Of a stretch of DNA of 64,000 nucleotides, positions 8,286 through 17,700 are shown piece by piece. The number at the start of each line of letters is the position of its first letter. The stretch's first letter is position 1. The position numbers and the translations under genes were made by a program. The notes beneath the pieces were generated by a model, which did not search any database, was not told the DNA's origin, and saw only the letters and a program-made list of their open reading frames with translations. Origin of the DNA: Desulfopila sp. IMCC35006. GTDB taxonomy: Bacteria > Desulfobacterota > Desulfobulbia > Desulfobulbales > Desulfocapsaceae. The stretch lies in assembly GCF_005116645.1 (NCBI RefSeq), contig NZ_SWCM01000001.1, forward strand, positions 434,001 through 498,000. The letters are read 5' to 3'.

Positions 8286-9446
8286 ATGAATGACACAGTA
8301 ACCAGCAGGGACAGTTCCGTCGGGATAGTAGAGAAAAAATACTATTCTTTCGCCGAACCGCCCGATACGCTCACCCTGGAAAGCGGTGCGCATTTAGGCC
8401 CGGTGACCATTGCCTATGAAACCTACGGCACCTTGAACGAGCAAAAGGACAATTGCATCCTGCTCACCCACGCTTTTTCCGGCGACTCCCACGCAGCCGG
8501 CTTCTACGCAAGTGACCGGGATGGGGACAAACCGGGCTGGTGGGACTTTCTGGTCGGCCCCGGTAAAGGGATCGATACCGACCGTTATTTTGTCATCTGC
8601 CCCAACATCCTGGGCAGCTGTATGGGCTCAACCGGCCCCAGTTCGATTAACCCGGAGACCGACAAACCTTACGGCCTCGATTTTCCGATGATGACCATCG
8701 GCGACATGGTGGTCACCCAGAAGGCCCTGATCGATCACCTCGGCATCACCCGCCTGCTGGCGGTTATCGGTGGATCGGTCGGCGGCATGCAGGTGCTCGA
8801 GTGGTGTGTCCGCTTTCCGCAAATGGTCCGGGCTGCCGTACCTATTGCGACCACGATGCGCCATTCTGCCCTGGCTATTGCTTTTAACGAGATTGCCCGG
8901 CAGTCGATTATGGCCGACCCAAACTGGGCGCAAGGCAATTATTACGGCGGGCAAAAACCGGATATGGGCCTCTCCGTCGCCCGGATGGTCGGCCACGTAA
9001 CCTACCTCTCCGATGAGGCACTGCGTCGAAAGTTTGGTCGGAAACTGCAGGACAAGGAACATTTTTCCTTTGGCTTCGGCGGAGATTTTCAGGTGGAAAG
9101 CTATCTGCGCCATCAGGGCTCCAAATTCGTCAGCCGCTTTGATGCCAACTCGGTACTGTACATCACCAAGGCTGCTGACTATTTTGATGTTGTCGATAAG
9201 ATGAGTAAACCTGCCCCGATTGCCGGCGCCGAAGAACAAAACAAGATAAAATACCTTGTTGTTTCATACAGCTCCGACTGGCTTTACCCTACGTATCAGG
9301 CAAAAGAGCTGGTGCAGACCCTGAAGCGCTGCGGGCAGAACGTCAGTTTTTGTGAGATAGAAGCGGATTGCGGCCACGATGCCTTTCTTATTCCGGACCA
9401 ACGGTTCACCACGCTGATCAGGGGGTTTCTTGATGGTATCTCCTGA
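8286..9446 (+). CDS. metX: Homoserine O-acetyltransferase
   Basis: Alpha/beta-hydrolase-fold enzyme that acetylates homoserine from acetyl-CoA, supplying MetY. The product has 386 residues, a normal length. It carries the nucleophile elbow GGSVGGMQVLEW (Ser near residue 165), the substrate motif GPSSINPETDKPYG, and the catalytic Asp and His late in the chain (SSDWLYPTYQ and CGHDAFL). Whether it uses acetyl- or succinyl-CoA cannot be read with certainty; the MetY partner favours acetyl. The gene overlaps metW by about 14 bases, the standard metX-metW arrangement. Confidence 0.96.
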   Translation: MNDTVTSRDSSVGIVEKKYYSFAEPPDTLTLESGAHLGPVTIAYETYGTLNEQKDNCILLTHAFSGDSHAAGFYASDRDGDKPGWWDFLVGPGKGIDTDRYFVICPNILGSCMGSTGPSSINPETDKPYGLDFPMMTIGDMVVTQKALIDHLGITRLLAVIGGSVGGMQVLEWCVRFPQMVRAAVPIATTMRHSALAIAFNEIARQSIMADPNWAQGNYYGGQKPDMGLSVARMVGHVTYLSDEALRRKFGRKLQDKEHFSFGFGGDFQVESYLRHQGSKFVSRFDANSVLYITKAADYFDVVDKMSKPAPIAGAEEQNKIKYLVVSYSSDWLYPTYQAKELVQTLKRCGQNVSFCEIEADCGHDAFLIPDQRFTTLIRGFLDGIS

Positions 9447-10062
9447 TCCGGCAGATATTCGTTTTGACCTGCGCATAATCTCTTCGATGATCGATCCAGG
9501 GACCCGGGTGCTCGACCTCGGCTGCGGCAACGGCGATCTGCTGGCCTGGCTTGCTGTCGGTAAAAATGTCATCGGCACCGGAATAGAGCAGGACAAGGAA
9601 AAGGCGGCACACTGCATCAGCCGTGGGCTCAGTGTCCTGCAGGGAGATCTGAACGAGGAGGTAGAAGACTATCCCGATTGCAGTTTTGATTATGTCATCC
9701 TCAGCCAGACCCTGCAGCAGGTGTTTGAACCGGCACGCCTGTTACACTCCCTGGCCAGGATCGGGCGAAAGGTGATCGTCAGTTTCCCAAACTTCAGCCA
9801 TTATTCCATTCGGCTGCAGCTTTTATGTAAAGGATGCGCCCCAAAAAACGACCAGCTGCCCTATTCCTGGTATGACTCACCGAATATCCGGGTTATCACA
9901 CTGAAAGATTTCCGCAAATTCTCCCGCGATGTTGGTTATAATATATTAAAAGAAATCACCATAAAAACGGATCCGACCAGCAACGAAGGGTCGATCATCC
10001 GTTTTTTCCCCGACATACGATCAACTTACGGCATTTACATAATTGAAAAAATCAGAAAATGA
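9433..10062 (+). CDS. metW: Methionine biosynthesis protein MetW
   Basis: Class I SAM-dependent methyltransferase-fold protein that accompanies MetX in many proteobacteria and is needed with it for homoserine acetylation; its own reaction is not established. The product is about 209 residues. It shows the glycine-rich motif I (VLDLGCGNGDLLAWL) near residue 30 and the MetW-type segments SFPNFSHYSIRLQLL and LPYSWYDSPNIRVITLKDF. A TTG one codon upstream (9430) is an alternative start; both overlap the end of metX, which points to translational coupling. Confidence 0.93.
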   Translation: MVSPDPADIRFDLRIISSMIDPGTRVLDLGCGNGDLLAWLAVGKNVIGTGIEQDKEKAAHCISRGLSVLQGDLNEEVEDYPDCSFDYVILSQTLQQVFEPARLLHSLARIGRKVIVSFPNFSHYSIRLQLLCKGCAPKNDQLPYSWYDSPNIRVITLKDFRKFSRDVGYNILKEITIKTDPTSNEGSIIRFFPDIRSTYGIYIIEKIRK

Positions 10063-10105
10063 TTCTTTCCAGACCGCGTTTAATTCAACAGAAAAAGCAT
10101 TCGTC

Positions 10106-11083
10106 ATGTTAAGAAAAAACGTTTCCGTAATCGATACCACCGCAGTTTCCGCGCTCTGCGACCATATTGAGATAACCAATTGCAGCCTGCACGACAAAGT
10201 TCCCAAAGTCGTCACTGAGCTGCTGTCGTCCTGGAGTACCAAAGAATGCTATGACCACATCAGTCCGGTTTCCATTCCCTCCCAGGAAGAAACTATCGGC
10301 ATTGTCGAACAGGCCAAACGGATTCTCTTCCCCGGATTCTTCTCCCACACCAAACTGCATGCCTCCAACCTTGAGTATTATATCGGCAAGAAAACCACCG
10401 ACCTCTACGACAAGGTCTCTGAGCAGATTACTATGGCAATCCGCCATGACTGCCGGAGGAATGAACGCCCCTGTACCAATTGCGAGGCATACGGGCATAA
10501 AAAAGCCCTGAGCTTTATCCAATCCCTGCCCAAAGTGGCGGCAATGCTGGCCACCGACATCCGGGCCGCACTGCGGGGCGATCCGGCGACCAAAAGTCCT
10601 GACGAGGTGATCTTCTGTTATCCCGGACTGTTAACCACCTTTATCTTTCGTCTGGCCCATGAGCTCTACCTGCTCGAGGTACCGATCATTCCCCGGATCA
10701 TGACCGAATACGCCCATAGTCAGACCGGCATTGACATCCACCCCGGCGCCTCTATCGGTTCGGAATTTTTTATCGATCATGGCACTGGTGTGGTGATAGG
10801 TGAGACCACCATAATAGGCAATAATGTACGTCTTTATCAGGGGGTCACTCTCGGGGCCCTGTCTCTTCCCCATAACGCCGGCGAAAAAATGCGCAACAAA
10901 AAACGTCATCCGACCATAGAAGACAATGTTATCATTTACGCCAACACTACCGTCCTTGGCGGCGATACTGTTATTGGCGAGGGGTCGATTATCGGCGGCA
11001 ATATCTGGCTTACCGAAAGCGTGCCACCCGGCACCAAGGTGTTGATGAAAAGGCCGGAGCTCATTTATTCGAACTCTCATTAA
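10106..11083 (+). CDS. cysE: Serine O-acetyltransferase (long, EpsC-like)
   Basis: Acetyl-CoA:serine acetyltransferase, the first step of cysteine synthesis. The C-terminal half is a left-handed beta-helix of hexapeptide repeats ([20 protein letters not shown] through [20 protein letters not shown]), with the catalytic His in the DHGTG motif. The 325-residue length and long helical N-terminal domain match the EpsC-type form seen in anaerobes. Cys116, Cys123 and Cys126 form a compact C-x6-C-x2-C cluster in that domain. The ATG at 10106 is preferred; an upstream TTG at 10043 overlaps metW. The neighbour cysK encodes its partner enzyme, with which CysE usually forms a complex through its C-terminal Ile. 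Here the chain ends in SNSH, not Ile. Confidence 0.92.
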   Translation: MLRKNVSVIDTTAVSALCDHIEITNCSLHDKVPKVVTELLSSWSTKECYDHISPVSIPSQEETIGIVEQAKRILFPGFFSHTKLHASNLEYYIGKKTTDLYDKVSEQITMAIRHDCRRNERPCTNCEAYGHKKALSFIQSLPKVAAMLATDIRAALRGDPATKSPDEVIFCYPGLLTTFIFRLAHELYLLEVPIIPRIMTEYAHSQTGIDIHPGASIGSEFFIDHGTGVVIGETTIIGNNVRLYQGVTLGALSLPHNAGEKMRNKKRHPTIEDNVIIYANTTVLGGDTVIGEGSIIGGNIWLTESVPPGTKVLMKRPELIYSNSH

Positions 11084-11124
11084 GGATTTTTTCTTTTCCC
11101 CCCTGCATCCCGGAGGTTATACTG

Positions 11125-12042
11125 ATGGCAAAAACTATACTGGAAAGTATCGGCAATACTCCCCTTCTGACCATGGCCAATTTTTCTGCGGGTACCGGAG
11201 CTCTGATTCTCGGCAAACAGGAATCTCGTAATCCGATGGGCAGTGTCAAATGCCGTATTGCCGTGGCGATGATCGAGGCGGGAGAACGTGACGGCAGTAT
11301 AAACAGAGACACGACTGTGATTGAGCCCACCAGCGGCAACACCGGTATTGGCCTGGCCTTTGTCTGTGCCCACAAAAATCTCAAACTGATCCTCACCATG
11401 CCGGAAAGCATGTCCATTGAACGAAGAAAACTTCTCACTCACCTCGGTGCAAAACTGGTGCTGACCCCTGCCGCAGATGGAATGAAAGGGGCGATAGCCG
11501 CGGCCAAACAGCTTGGGGAGGAAACGACTAACAGTTTTATACCGGACCAGTTCAGCAACCCGGCCAACCCCGCCATCCACCGAACCACCACCGCCGAAGA
11601 AATCTGGCGGGATACCGATGGTAAAATCGATATTTTTGTCGCAGGAGTCGGCACAGGTGGTACAATCACCGGAGTCTCGGAAGTGCTTAAAAAGAGAAAT
11701 CCGGCCATGCAGACTATTGCAGTCGAACCACAGGACAGCCCTGTCCTGTCCGGTGGCAAACCGGGGCCGCATAAAATCCAGGGGATTGGTGCCGGTTTTA
11801 TCCCCGCCATTTTAAACCGCGACATTATCGACGAGGTAATCACCGTCAGCAACGACGATGCTTTTGCCGTGGCGAGAAAGCTTGCAACCAGTGAAGGAAT
11901 ACTCTGCGGCATCTCCTGTGGCGCAGCAGCACATGCAGCGTATTTAGTTGCCGCTAGACCTGAAAATAAGGGCAAGGTAATCGTGGTTATTCTCCCCGAC
12001 ACCGGTGAGAGATATTTAAGCACGCCTTTGTTCCAGGAGTAG
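11125..12042 (+). CDS. cysK: Cysteine synthase (O-acetylserine sulfhydrylase)
   Basis: PLP fold-type II enzyme joining O-acetylserine and sulfide to cysteine. It has 305 residues, the normal size. The PLP lysine is in [11 protein letters not shown] near residue 40; most family members read SVKDR, so the Cys after Lys is a small deviation. The substrate loop [12 protein letters not shown] (near 72) and the phosphate-binding [10 protein letters not shown] (near 175) are intact. A good ribosome site (CGGAGG) precedes the ATG. It follows cysE by about 40 bases and precedes a LysR gene, forming a full serine-to-cysteine module. Confidence 0.96.
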   Translation: MAKTILESIGNTPLLTMANFSAGTGALILGKQESRNPMGSVKCRIAVAMIEAGERDGSINRDTTVIEPTSGNTGIGLAFVCAHKNLKLILTMPESMSIERRKLLTHLGAKLVLTPAADGMKGAIAAAKQLGEETTNSFIPDQFSNPANPAIHRTTTAEEIWRDTDGKIDIFVAGVGTGGTITGVSEVLKKRNPAMQTIAVEPQDSPVLSGGKPGPHKIQGIGAGFIPAILNRDIIDEVITVSNDDAFAVARKLATSEGILCGISCGAAAHAAYLVAARPENKGKVIVVILPDTGERYLSTPLFQE

Positions 12043-12082
12043 CATGTGGACGGAATTATAAAAATCAAAGTATTGCAGATAT

Positions 12083-12979
12083 ATGAGGGAGCAGGCTATC
12101 GAAACTCGACACCTTAAAATATTCGTCACTGTCTATAAGGCGCGAAGCTTCACCAAGGCAGCAGAAAAACTCTTCACCAGCCAGCCGACAGTAAGTGAAC
12201 ATATGCAAAACCTTGAGGCTCGGCTCAACTGCAAGCTCTTTGATCGACTGGGCAGATCGATTCTGCCGACCGCAGAAGCAGAAATCCTGTATCCGCGAGC
12301 AATAGCTATCCTGGAGGACCTGCAGAGGCTGGAAGAAGAGATTTCCGCTACCGGGAAAAATGTTGGCGGGGAGTTGATCCTTGGTGCCAGTACCATTCCC
12401 GGTGCGTATATCCTGCCGGGAGTGGCGGCTTCTTTTAAACACGAATTCCCGGACATCTCTTTTGAAATACAGATCAACGATTCAGCAAAGATAGTCGAAG
12501 CAGTTGCCGGGAATGAATTGCTGCTTGGAGTGGTTGGGGCAAAGATTTCATCGTCTAAGGTCCGTTACCAATCGTTTGCTGAAGACGAACTGATCCTGGC
12601 CGCCGCGCAGGACAACCCTGCCCCGGCCGAAATCACTTTACAGGAGCTTTGTCATCTGCCGTTTATTATCCGGGAACGCGGTTCAGGAACCAGAAAAAGC
12701 ACCGAAGTACTGCTGGCCCGACAACAGCAAACCCTAAGCCAGCTGAATATCTGTGCAACGCTCGGGTCGAGTGCGGCGGTCAAAGAAGCAATCAAAGCCA
12801 ATCTGGGCGTTTCCGTAATCTCCCGGCACGCCATTCAGGACGAACTGACAAGCGGTAAAATAAAAGAAATCCATATCCCCGGTCTGACCATGAAAAGAAA
12901 TTTCTATGTCGTTACCCCGACCAGGAGAACACTGCCCAACCATTATCAGGAACTGCTGCGAAGACTGTTAGGCAAATAA
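12083..12979 (+). CDS. LysR-family transcriptional regulator (CysL/selenium-metabolism type)
   Basis: 298-residue LysR protein: N-terminal winged helix-turn-helix (LKIFVTVYKARSFTKAAEKL then TSQPTVSEHMQNLEARL) and a C-terminal effector-binding domain beginning GELILGASTIPGAYILP. The effector domain resembles LysR members linked to cysteine (CysL) or selenium metabolism in anaerobes. Its position 40 bases after cysK suggests control of sulfur assimilation, probably of the metY-cysK genes; the effector may be O-acetylserine, but this is inference. It is convergent with gspE, with only seven bases between the stop codons. Confidence 0.9.
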   Translation: MREQAIETRHLKIFVTVYKARSFTKAAEKLFTSQPTVSEHMQNLEARLNCKLFDRLGRSILPTAEAEILYPRAIAILEDLQRLEEEISATGKNVGGELILGASTIPGAYILPGVAASFKHEFPDISFEIQINDSAKIVEAVAGNELLLGVVGAKISSSKVRYQSFAEDELILAAAQDNPAPAEITLQELCHLPFIIRERGSGTRKSTEVLLARQQQTLSQLNICATLGSSAAVKEAIKANLGVSVISRHAIQDELTSGKIKEIHIPGLTMKRNFYVVTPTRRTLPNHYQELLRRLLGK

Positions 12980-12986
12980 GCGCCGG

Positions 12987-14681
12987 CTACGACTGGCAGA
13001 CCCGATATACTTCCTCGATAGTCGTCACTCCCTGCAAAACCTTCATAGCGCCGTCTTTCTGAAGGGTGATCATGCCGTTTTTGATCGCCTGCCTTTTGAT
13101 CTGGTTGGCGTCTGACGTCTGCAGGATCAGGGCCTTCATATCCTGGGTCATGAGGAGCAGCTCAAAAATACCGCACCGGCCCTTATAGCCGGTATGATAA
13201 CACTTCGCACAGCCTTTGCCGCGGTATGCCTTCCGGCCGAGGCTTTCCTCTTCGGTAAGGCCGATCCGCTGGAACATCTCCGGAGTTGGACTGTATTCCT
13301 CTTTGCAATGGGGACAGATAATACGAATCAACCGCTGAGCCAGAATCGCATTGACCGAAGAAGCGATGAGAAACTGTTCGATTCCCATATCCCTGAGTCG
13401 GGTAATGGCCCCTGCCGAGTCGTTGGTGTGCAGGGTGGAAAAAACCAGATGCCCGGTCAACGCTGATTGGATGGCAATTTCGGCGGTTTCCGTATCGCGG
13501 ATCTCGCCAACCAGAATAACATCCGGATCCTGCCGGACGATGGACCTGAGGCCGGAGGCAAAGGTCAGATCGATCTTGGGATTGACCTGCACCTGACCGA
13601 TCCCGCTGATGCGGTATTCGATCGGATCCTCAACCGTGATAATGTTGATATCCGTATTGTTTATCGAGGAAAGTGCCGCGTAAAGGGTGGTGGTTTTGCC
13701 CGAACCGGTCGGTCCGGTCACAAGAACAATACCGTTTGGCGCTTTAATCTCTTTTTGAAAAGGAATAAACCGATCCTCCGGCATACCAAGATCGGTAAGA
13801 GAGATCATCACCGTCGATTTACGCAGCAGGCGCAACACCACCCGCTCACCAAACGCGGTGGGCAGAGTCGAAACACGGACGTCGATCTCCTTGTTGGCAA
13901 TCTTCAACTCAATCCGGCCATCCTGGGGCAGTCTCTTCTCGGCGATATTGAGCTTGGCCATTATCTTGACCCGCGAGATGAGCGCCGACTGCACATGTTT
14001 CGGTGGACTCAGCATGTCATGGAGAATACCGTCCAGCCGCTGCCGGATCTTCAGGCTGTTCTGATAGGGTTCGATATGAATATCCGAAGCATTATCACGT
14101 ACCGCCTGAGAAAACATCAGATTGACCAGGCGGATCACCGGCGAATCGCTGGTATCGTCAAGCAGATCCCCGATCTCTTCTATCTCTGAAAACAACCGCT
14201 CCGGATCTTCTTCATCATCAATATCCTGCATGACCTCATCAGCCGAGGTCTGCTTCATATCATAGGCAAAATTGATCGCATTCAGAATAAGATGGGCCGG
14301 TGCCAGCACCGTCTTATAGGTACCGTCAGCCAGAATTCGACGCAGATCGTCTAGTGCCTGAAAAGATGTGGGGTTATTAATGGCGAAAAACGATTCCTGG
14401 GCAGTGACGATAGGAACCATTTTATGCTGTTTGAGAAAACTGATGGAAACCTGGTCGGTGAAATCGGTTTTAATATCAGACGGCAGAGATTTGCGCACCT
14501 CCATATCAAACATTATGCCTAGCACCTGCAACACCGTCAGTTCGTCAAGTTCACCGTTTTTGACGAGTATCTCCCCGATGAGGTCATCACCCTCTTTTTG
14601 AACCTTGAGCGCCTGCTCAAGAGCTGTTGAGGCCAGGCCGAACTCATCAATTAATATCTCACCAAATTTCTTTATGCCCAT
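12987..14681 (-). CDS. gspE: Type II secretion system ATPase GspE
   Basis: Cytoplasmic secretion ATPase that powers pseudopilus assembly. The product is about 564 residues. An N-terminal GspE-N domain (residues 1-150) is followed by the ATPase domain: Walker A GPTGSGKTTTLYAAL, Asp-box region DPIEYRISGIGQVQVN, Walker B ILVGEIRDTETAEIA and His box TGHLVFSTLHTND. A tetracysteine zinc module comes late (CPHCKEEY and GCAKCYHTGYKGRCG). It is the last gene of the minus-strand gsp operon. The start could be the GTG at 14690 or the ATG at 14681; neither has ideal Shine-Dalgarno spacing. Confidence 0.95.
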   Translation of the reverse strand: MGIKKFGEILIDEFGLASTALEQALKVQKEGDDLIGEILVKNGELDELTVLQVLGIMFDMEVRKSLPSDIKTDFTDQVSISFLKQHKMVPIVTAQESFFAINNPTSFQALDDLRRILADGTYKTVLAPAHLILNAINFAYDMKQTSADEVMQDIDDEEDPERLFSEIEEIGDLLDDTSDSPVIRLVNLMFSQAVRDNASDIHIEPYQNSLKIRQRLDGILHDMLSPPKHVQSALISRVKIMAKLNIAEKRLPQDGRIELKIANKEIDVRVSTLPTAFGERVVLRLLRKSTVMISLTDLGMPEDRFIPFQKEIKAPNGIVLVTGPTGSGKTTTLYAALSSINNTDINIITVEDPIEYRISGIGQVQVNPKIDLTFASGLRSIVRQDPDVILVGEIRDTETAEIAIQSALTGHLVFSTLHTNDSAGAITRLRDMGIEQFLIASSVNAILAQRLIRIICPHCKEEYSPTPEMFQRIGLTEEESLGRKAYRGKGCAKCYHTGYKGRCGIFELLLMTQDMKALILQTSDANQIKRQAIKNGMITLQKDGAMKVLQGVTTIEEVYRVCQS

Positions 14682-14700
14682 TGCAACCACAATCCCTTCG

Positions 14701-16965
14701 CTACTTCGTCCGCAAAATTCTATCTATGTTTTCCTGGGCCAGTGTCTTCAGCGGCACTGGTTTTTTGTCCGGCTCGCTCGAACTGTTCGCAACCGCGTCG
14801 GAACTGCCGGAAGCCACTGCCTGATACATCTCTAATGCTTTTTTCGGCTGCCCCTCTTTTTCATAGACAACACCCATATTCATCAGGGCAAAGGGGTTAG
14901 TCGAGTCAATAACCAGGGCTTCAGTAAAAAATTCTTTGGCGGCAGCCGTATCCCCACTTCGCAATTTTTCATAACCCATCCGGGTCAGAGACATAGCATG
15001 TTCAAGATTTTCCTCTTTATGCAGTTCCTGTTGCACCGCCGGTAGCACCTTGCCCATTTCGTCTTCCTTTTTCAGGCTAACGGCCGCCATTTCCGCGGGA
15101 TTACGAACAATACGCGGGGTGATAAAGATAAACATATTCGTTTTTTTGCTGCTGGTAGTGTGTGTCCTGAAAAGCCAGCCAAGCCCGGGGATATCACCGA
15201 GAATCGGTACTTTATAATTACTGTCAGAGGCATCATGACCGATTATTCCACCTATCACGATGGTGCTTTTATCGTTTAAAATAACAGTTGTGGTAGCCGT
15301 ACGTTTAAACGTGGTCGGAGTGGCGGTTGTATCCTTTGCCCGCACCACTTCCGTTTCAATTTCAAGACGTAAGACATTTGACTGATTTATATGGGGAGTG
15401 ATAGAGAGCTTTGTAGCGACATCCTTATATTCATACTGGGTGTAATCCTGCAAACTGGCAGTCGTATTTTGACTGGTAATAAACGGCACGTTCTCCCCGA
15501 CAGAAATCTCCGCCTTTTTATTGTCCATGGTCAGGATCTGTGGGGTAGAAATAACATTGACATCGGAATCTGATTTATAGGCTTTTATCACCGCACCAAG
15601 ATTGGCAAAGGTCACATTACCTATCCTCACACCCTGTTTGAGTATCCCCAGAGTTAAGCCTGATCCAGCAGACAAGGCAGTATTACCATCACTGTCAACA
15701 AGATTTGTAAAACCATCGCTCCCACTGAATCCGGACAACAATTGACCTGTTCCACCAGAAAATGTTCCATCAGCTGTCCATTCAACACCGACCTCAAACG
15801 ATTTATCCGCATCCACTTCCATAATCAGGGCTTCCAGATAGACCATCCTTCTCGGGATATCCAGCTGTTTTATCACATCCTCCAACACTACATATTCGTC
15901 TTTAGTAGCTCTGATTATCAGGGAATTCGTTTCCTCATCCGCCATCACCCTGACATCTTTGGAGATGGCAGCAGCTTTCCCCTGCACCGTCCCCGTTCCA
16001 CCTTTGGCCATCGTTTCCGGCAGATCATTAAGAACTTTCGCCATATCCACGGCATTCGCATTCTGTAAATAATAGACCCGGATATTGCCTTCGGCTCGCT
16101 CTCCTTTTTTATCAAGGGTGGCGATCAGGCTTTTTACCCGGCTCATCTCGCTGCCACTGGCAAGGACAATCAGCGCATTCACCCGTTCATAAGGGACTAC
16201 TTTTACTGCTTCCCCAAAAGATCGCGCCGCACCACCCTGCTGCGCACCGGAACTTTTCTGATAGACAGTGGTGAGTATCTTGGCAACAGCCTCCGCCGAT
16301 GAATTTTCCAGACGAATAAAGGCAACTTCCTCCTCGCGGGATTCGACATCAAGTACCTTGATAATAGACAGCAATTTTTGAATATTGGACATTGTCTCGG
16401 TGATTATCAACATCCCCGACGGGGCATGGGAAATAAGGACCGAGGTCTGCGATACCAGTGGCGCCAGCACCTTTTTCATCTCATCGGGAGAGGCGTACTT
16501 CAAGCGAACCAGTTGGGTCACCACCTTATCCTGCGGATTTTTCGATTCTCCGGTATTGAGCATCTCCACATTCTGCGAGCGGGCCCGGGCAGATGGCAGT
16601 ATTTTTATAACAGAGCCCGACTCGACAGTGGTAAAACCATGTACTTCAAGTACCGATTCGAAGACCTTGTACGCTTCTTCTTCAGAAATTTTGGTGGGAG
16701 ACAGAATGGTCACATTTCCCTGCACGGCTTTATCGACCACAAAATTTTTGCCTGTCAATTCACTGATGTATTTGATAAACAATTGAATGTCGACATTGTC
16801 GAAATCAATGGTTATGAAGCGCTGACCACTCTGATCGGCCTCAGGGAGCGGCTGCGGCAACTCTTTTGCGTAGAGGCTGCCGTCCGGTACCAGGCCGAGA
16901 CAAATCACCGCGCACATCACCGCGCCAATCACCGTGTCAATGAACGAACGTTTAACCATGCTCAT
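14701..16965 (-). CDS. gspD: Type II secretion outer-membrane secretin GspD
   Basis: Outer-membrane secretin channel of about 754 residues. A signal peptide (VIGAVMCAVICLGLVPDGSLYA) is followed by N0-N3 domains (e.g. VVDKAVQGNVTILSPTKI), then the secretin barrel with VPFITSQNT, a long TTTVILNDKSTIVIGGII block and VPILGDIPGLGWLFRTHT. The last about 100 residues add a tetratricopeptide segment (AMSLTRMGYEKLRSGDTAAA, ALMNMGVVYEKEGQPKKALE) not found in enterobacterial GspD. I prefer the ATG at 16965 because GAAGGTGA stands before it and the signal peptide then has normal length. The longer ORF to 17010 would overlap gspC. Confidence 0.93.
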   Translation of the reverse strand: MSMVKRSFIDTVIGAVMCAVICLGLVPDGSLYAKELPQPLPEADQSGQRFITIDFDNVDIQLFIKYISELTGKNFVVDKAVQGNVTILSPTKISEEEAYKVFESVLEVHGFTTVESGSVIKILPSARARSQNVEMLNTGESKNPQDKVVTQLVRLKYASPDEMKKVLAPLVSQTSVLISHAPSGMLIITETMSNIQKLLSIIKVLDVESREEEVAFIRLENSSAEAVAKILTTVYQKSSGAQQGGAARSFGEAVKVVPYERVNALIVLASGSEMSRVKSLIATLDKKGERAEGNIRVYYLQNANAVDMAKVLNDLPETMAKGGTGTVQGKAAAISKDVRVMADEETNSLIIRATKDEYVVLEDVIKQLDIPRRMVYLEALIMEVDADKSFEVGVEWTADGTFSGGTGQLLSGFSGSDGFTNLVDSDGNTALSAGSGLTLGILKQGVRIGNVTFANLGAVIKAYKSDSDVNVISTPQILTMDNKKAEISVGENVPFITSQNTTASLQDYTQYEYKDVATKLSITPHINQSNVLRLEIETEVVRAKDTTATPTTFKRTATTTVILNDKSTIVIGGIIGHDASDSNYKVPILGDIPGLGWLFRTHTTSSKKTNMFIFITPRIVRNPAEMAAVSLKKEDEMGKVLPAVQQELHKEENLEHAMSLTRMGYEKLRSGDTAAAKEFFTEALVIDSTNPFALMNMGVVYEKEGQPKKALEMYQAVASGSSDAVANSSSEPDKKPVPLKTLAQENIDRILRTK

Positions 16966-17006
16966 GGATAATTCACCTTCATTTTCATAATTGTCATATC
17001 GCCGGC

Positions 17007-17696
17007 TCATTGCTTTCTTATTATTCGAGACGGACGAATTGCTCTGGGTCGATTAATTACTCTTCTTGGTGTTCCCCTTGGCGATACCTGTTGGCGGTAT
17101 TGCTGCCCTGTTCCTGATCCGGGTGACATCACCGGAGGCAACCGCATGGATCCGGCTTGATTTTGCTGAACTGGTGCCACATAGGTCGATCGAACCTTGG
17201 CTGCCTCACTCATATCAAGCATTTCATCCTTGCCATTATAGGCAAGGATAACCTTTCCCCGGAGGATTTCTTTGATAATGGCCCCCTGAATAGCATCCCC
17301 CGCTTCATACAGTTGCTGTTTCTTCGTGGTTTTATCTAAAATGATGGCTCGATCGGTATCCTTCCCGCCATTGATGGTGCCCATTAGGACAATATTCAGG
17401 CTTGTCGTCTGAAGATCTTCCGTGCTCTCCGTGGCTGCGGTTGCAGCGGTCTCACCCTCTCCCGGAGGCGGTCCAAAAAGGTTTCTTTGCAGAATAACGG
17501 TATAGTCGTGCTGCGGGTTTTCTCCTGCCGTGCCGACCTGCTCCGCTTGCACCGATACAGTTTCGGGTATCGCTGCTTCTTTGCCAGGCGCACTCAAGCC
17601 AAAATGTTCCAGAGCCTGATATCCACCCTCAACAAGGCCAACACAGAGCAGGGTAATGAGAAGAAAGGGTAATATATCGGTGATGCGAGCGGCCAT
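17007..17696 (-). CDS. gspC: Type II secretion protein GspC
   Basis: Inner-membrane protein linking the platform to the secretin. The 229 residues start with a transmembrane helix at about 8-27 (ILPFLLITLLCVGLVEGGYQ), then a periplasmic homology-region domain (residues 65-170: YTVILQRNLFGPP through LNIVLMGTINGGKDTDRAIILDKTTKKQ). There is no recognisable PDZ domain; the C-terminus is instead a short Pro/Arg-rich tail (RPRAIRPSRIIRKQ). It lies between gspN and gspD, with its end overlapping the longest gspD reading frame. Sequence similarity in this family is weak, so position supports the call as much as motifs. Confidence 0.87.
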   Translation of the reverse strand: MAARITDILPFLLITLLCVGLVEGGYQALEHFGLSAPGKEAAIPETVSVQAEQVGTAGENPQHDYTVILQRNLFGPPPGEGETAATAATESTEDLQTTSLNIVLMGTINGGKDTDRAIILDKTTKKQQLYEAGDAIQGAIIKEILRGKVILAYNGKDEMLDMSEAAKVRSTYVAPVQQNQAGSMRLPPVMSPGSGTGQQYRQQVSPRGTPRRVINRPRAIRPSRIIRKQ

Positions 17697-17700
17697 AGGA

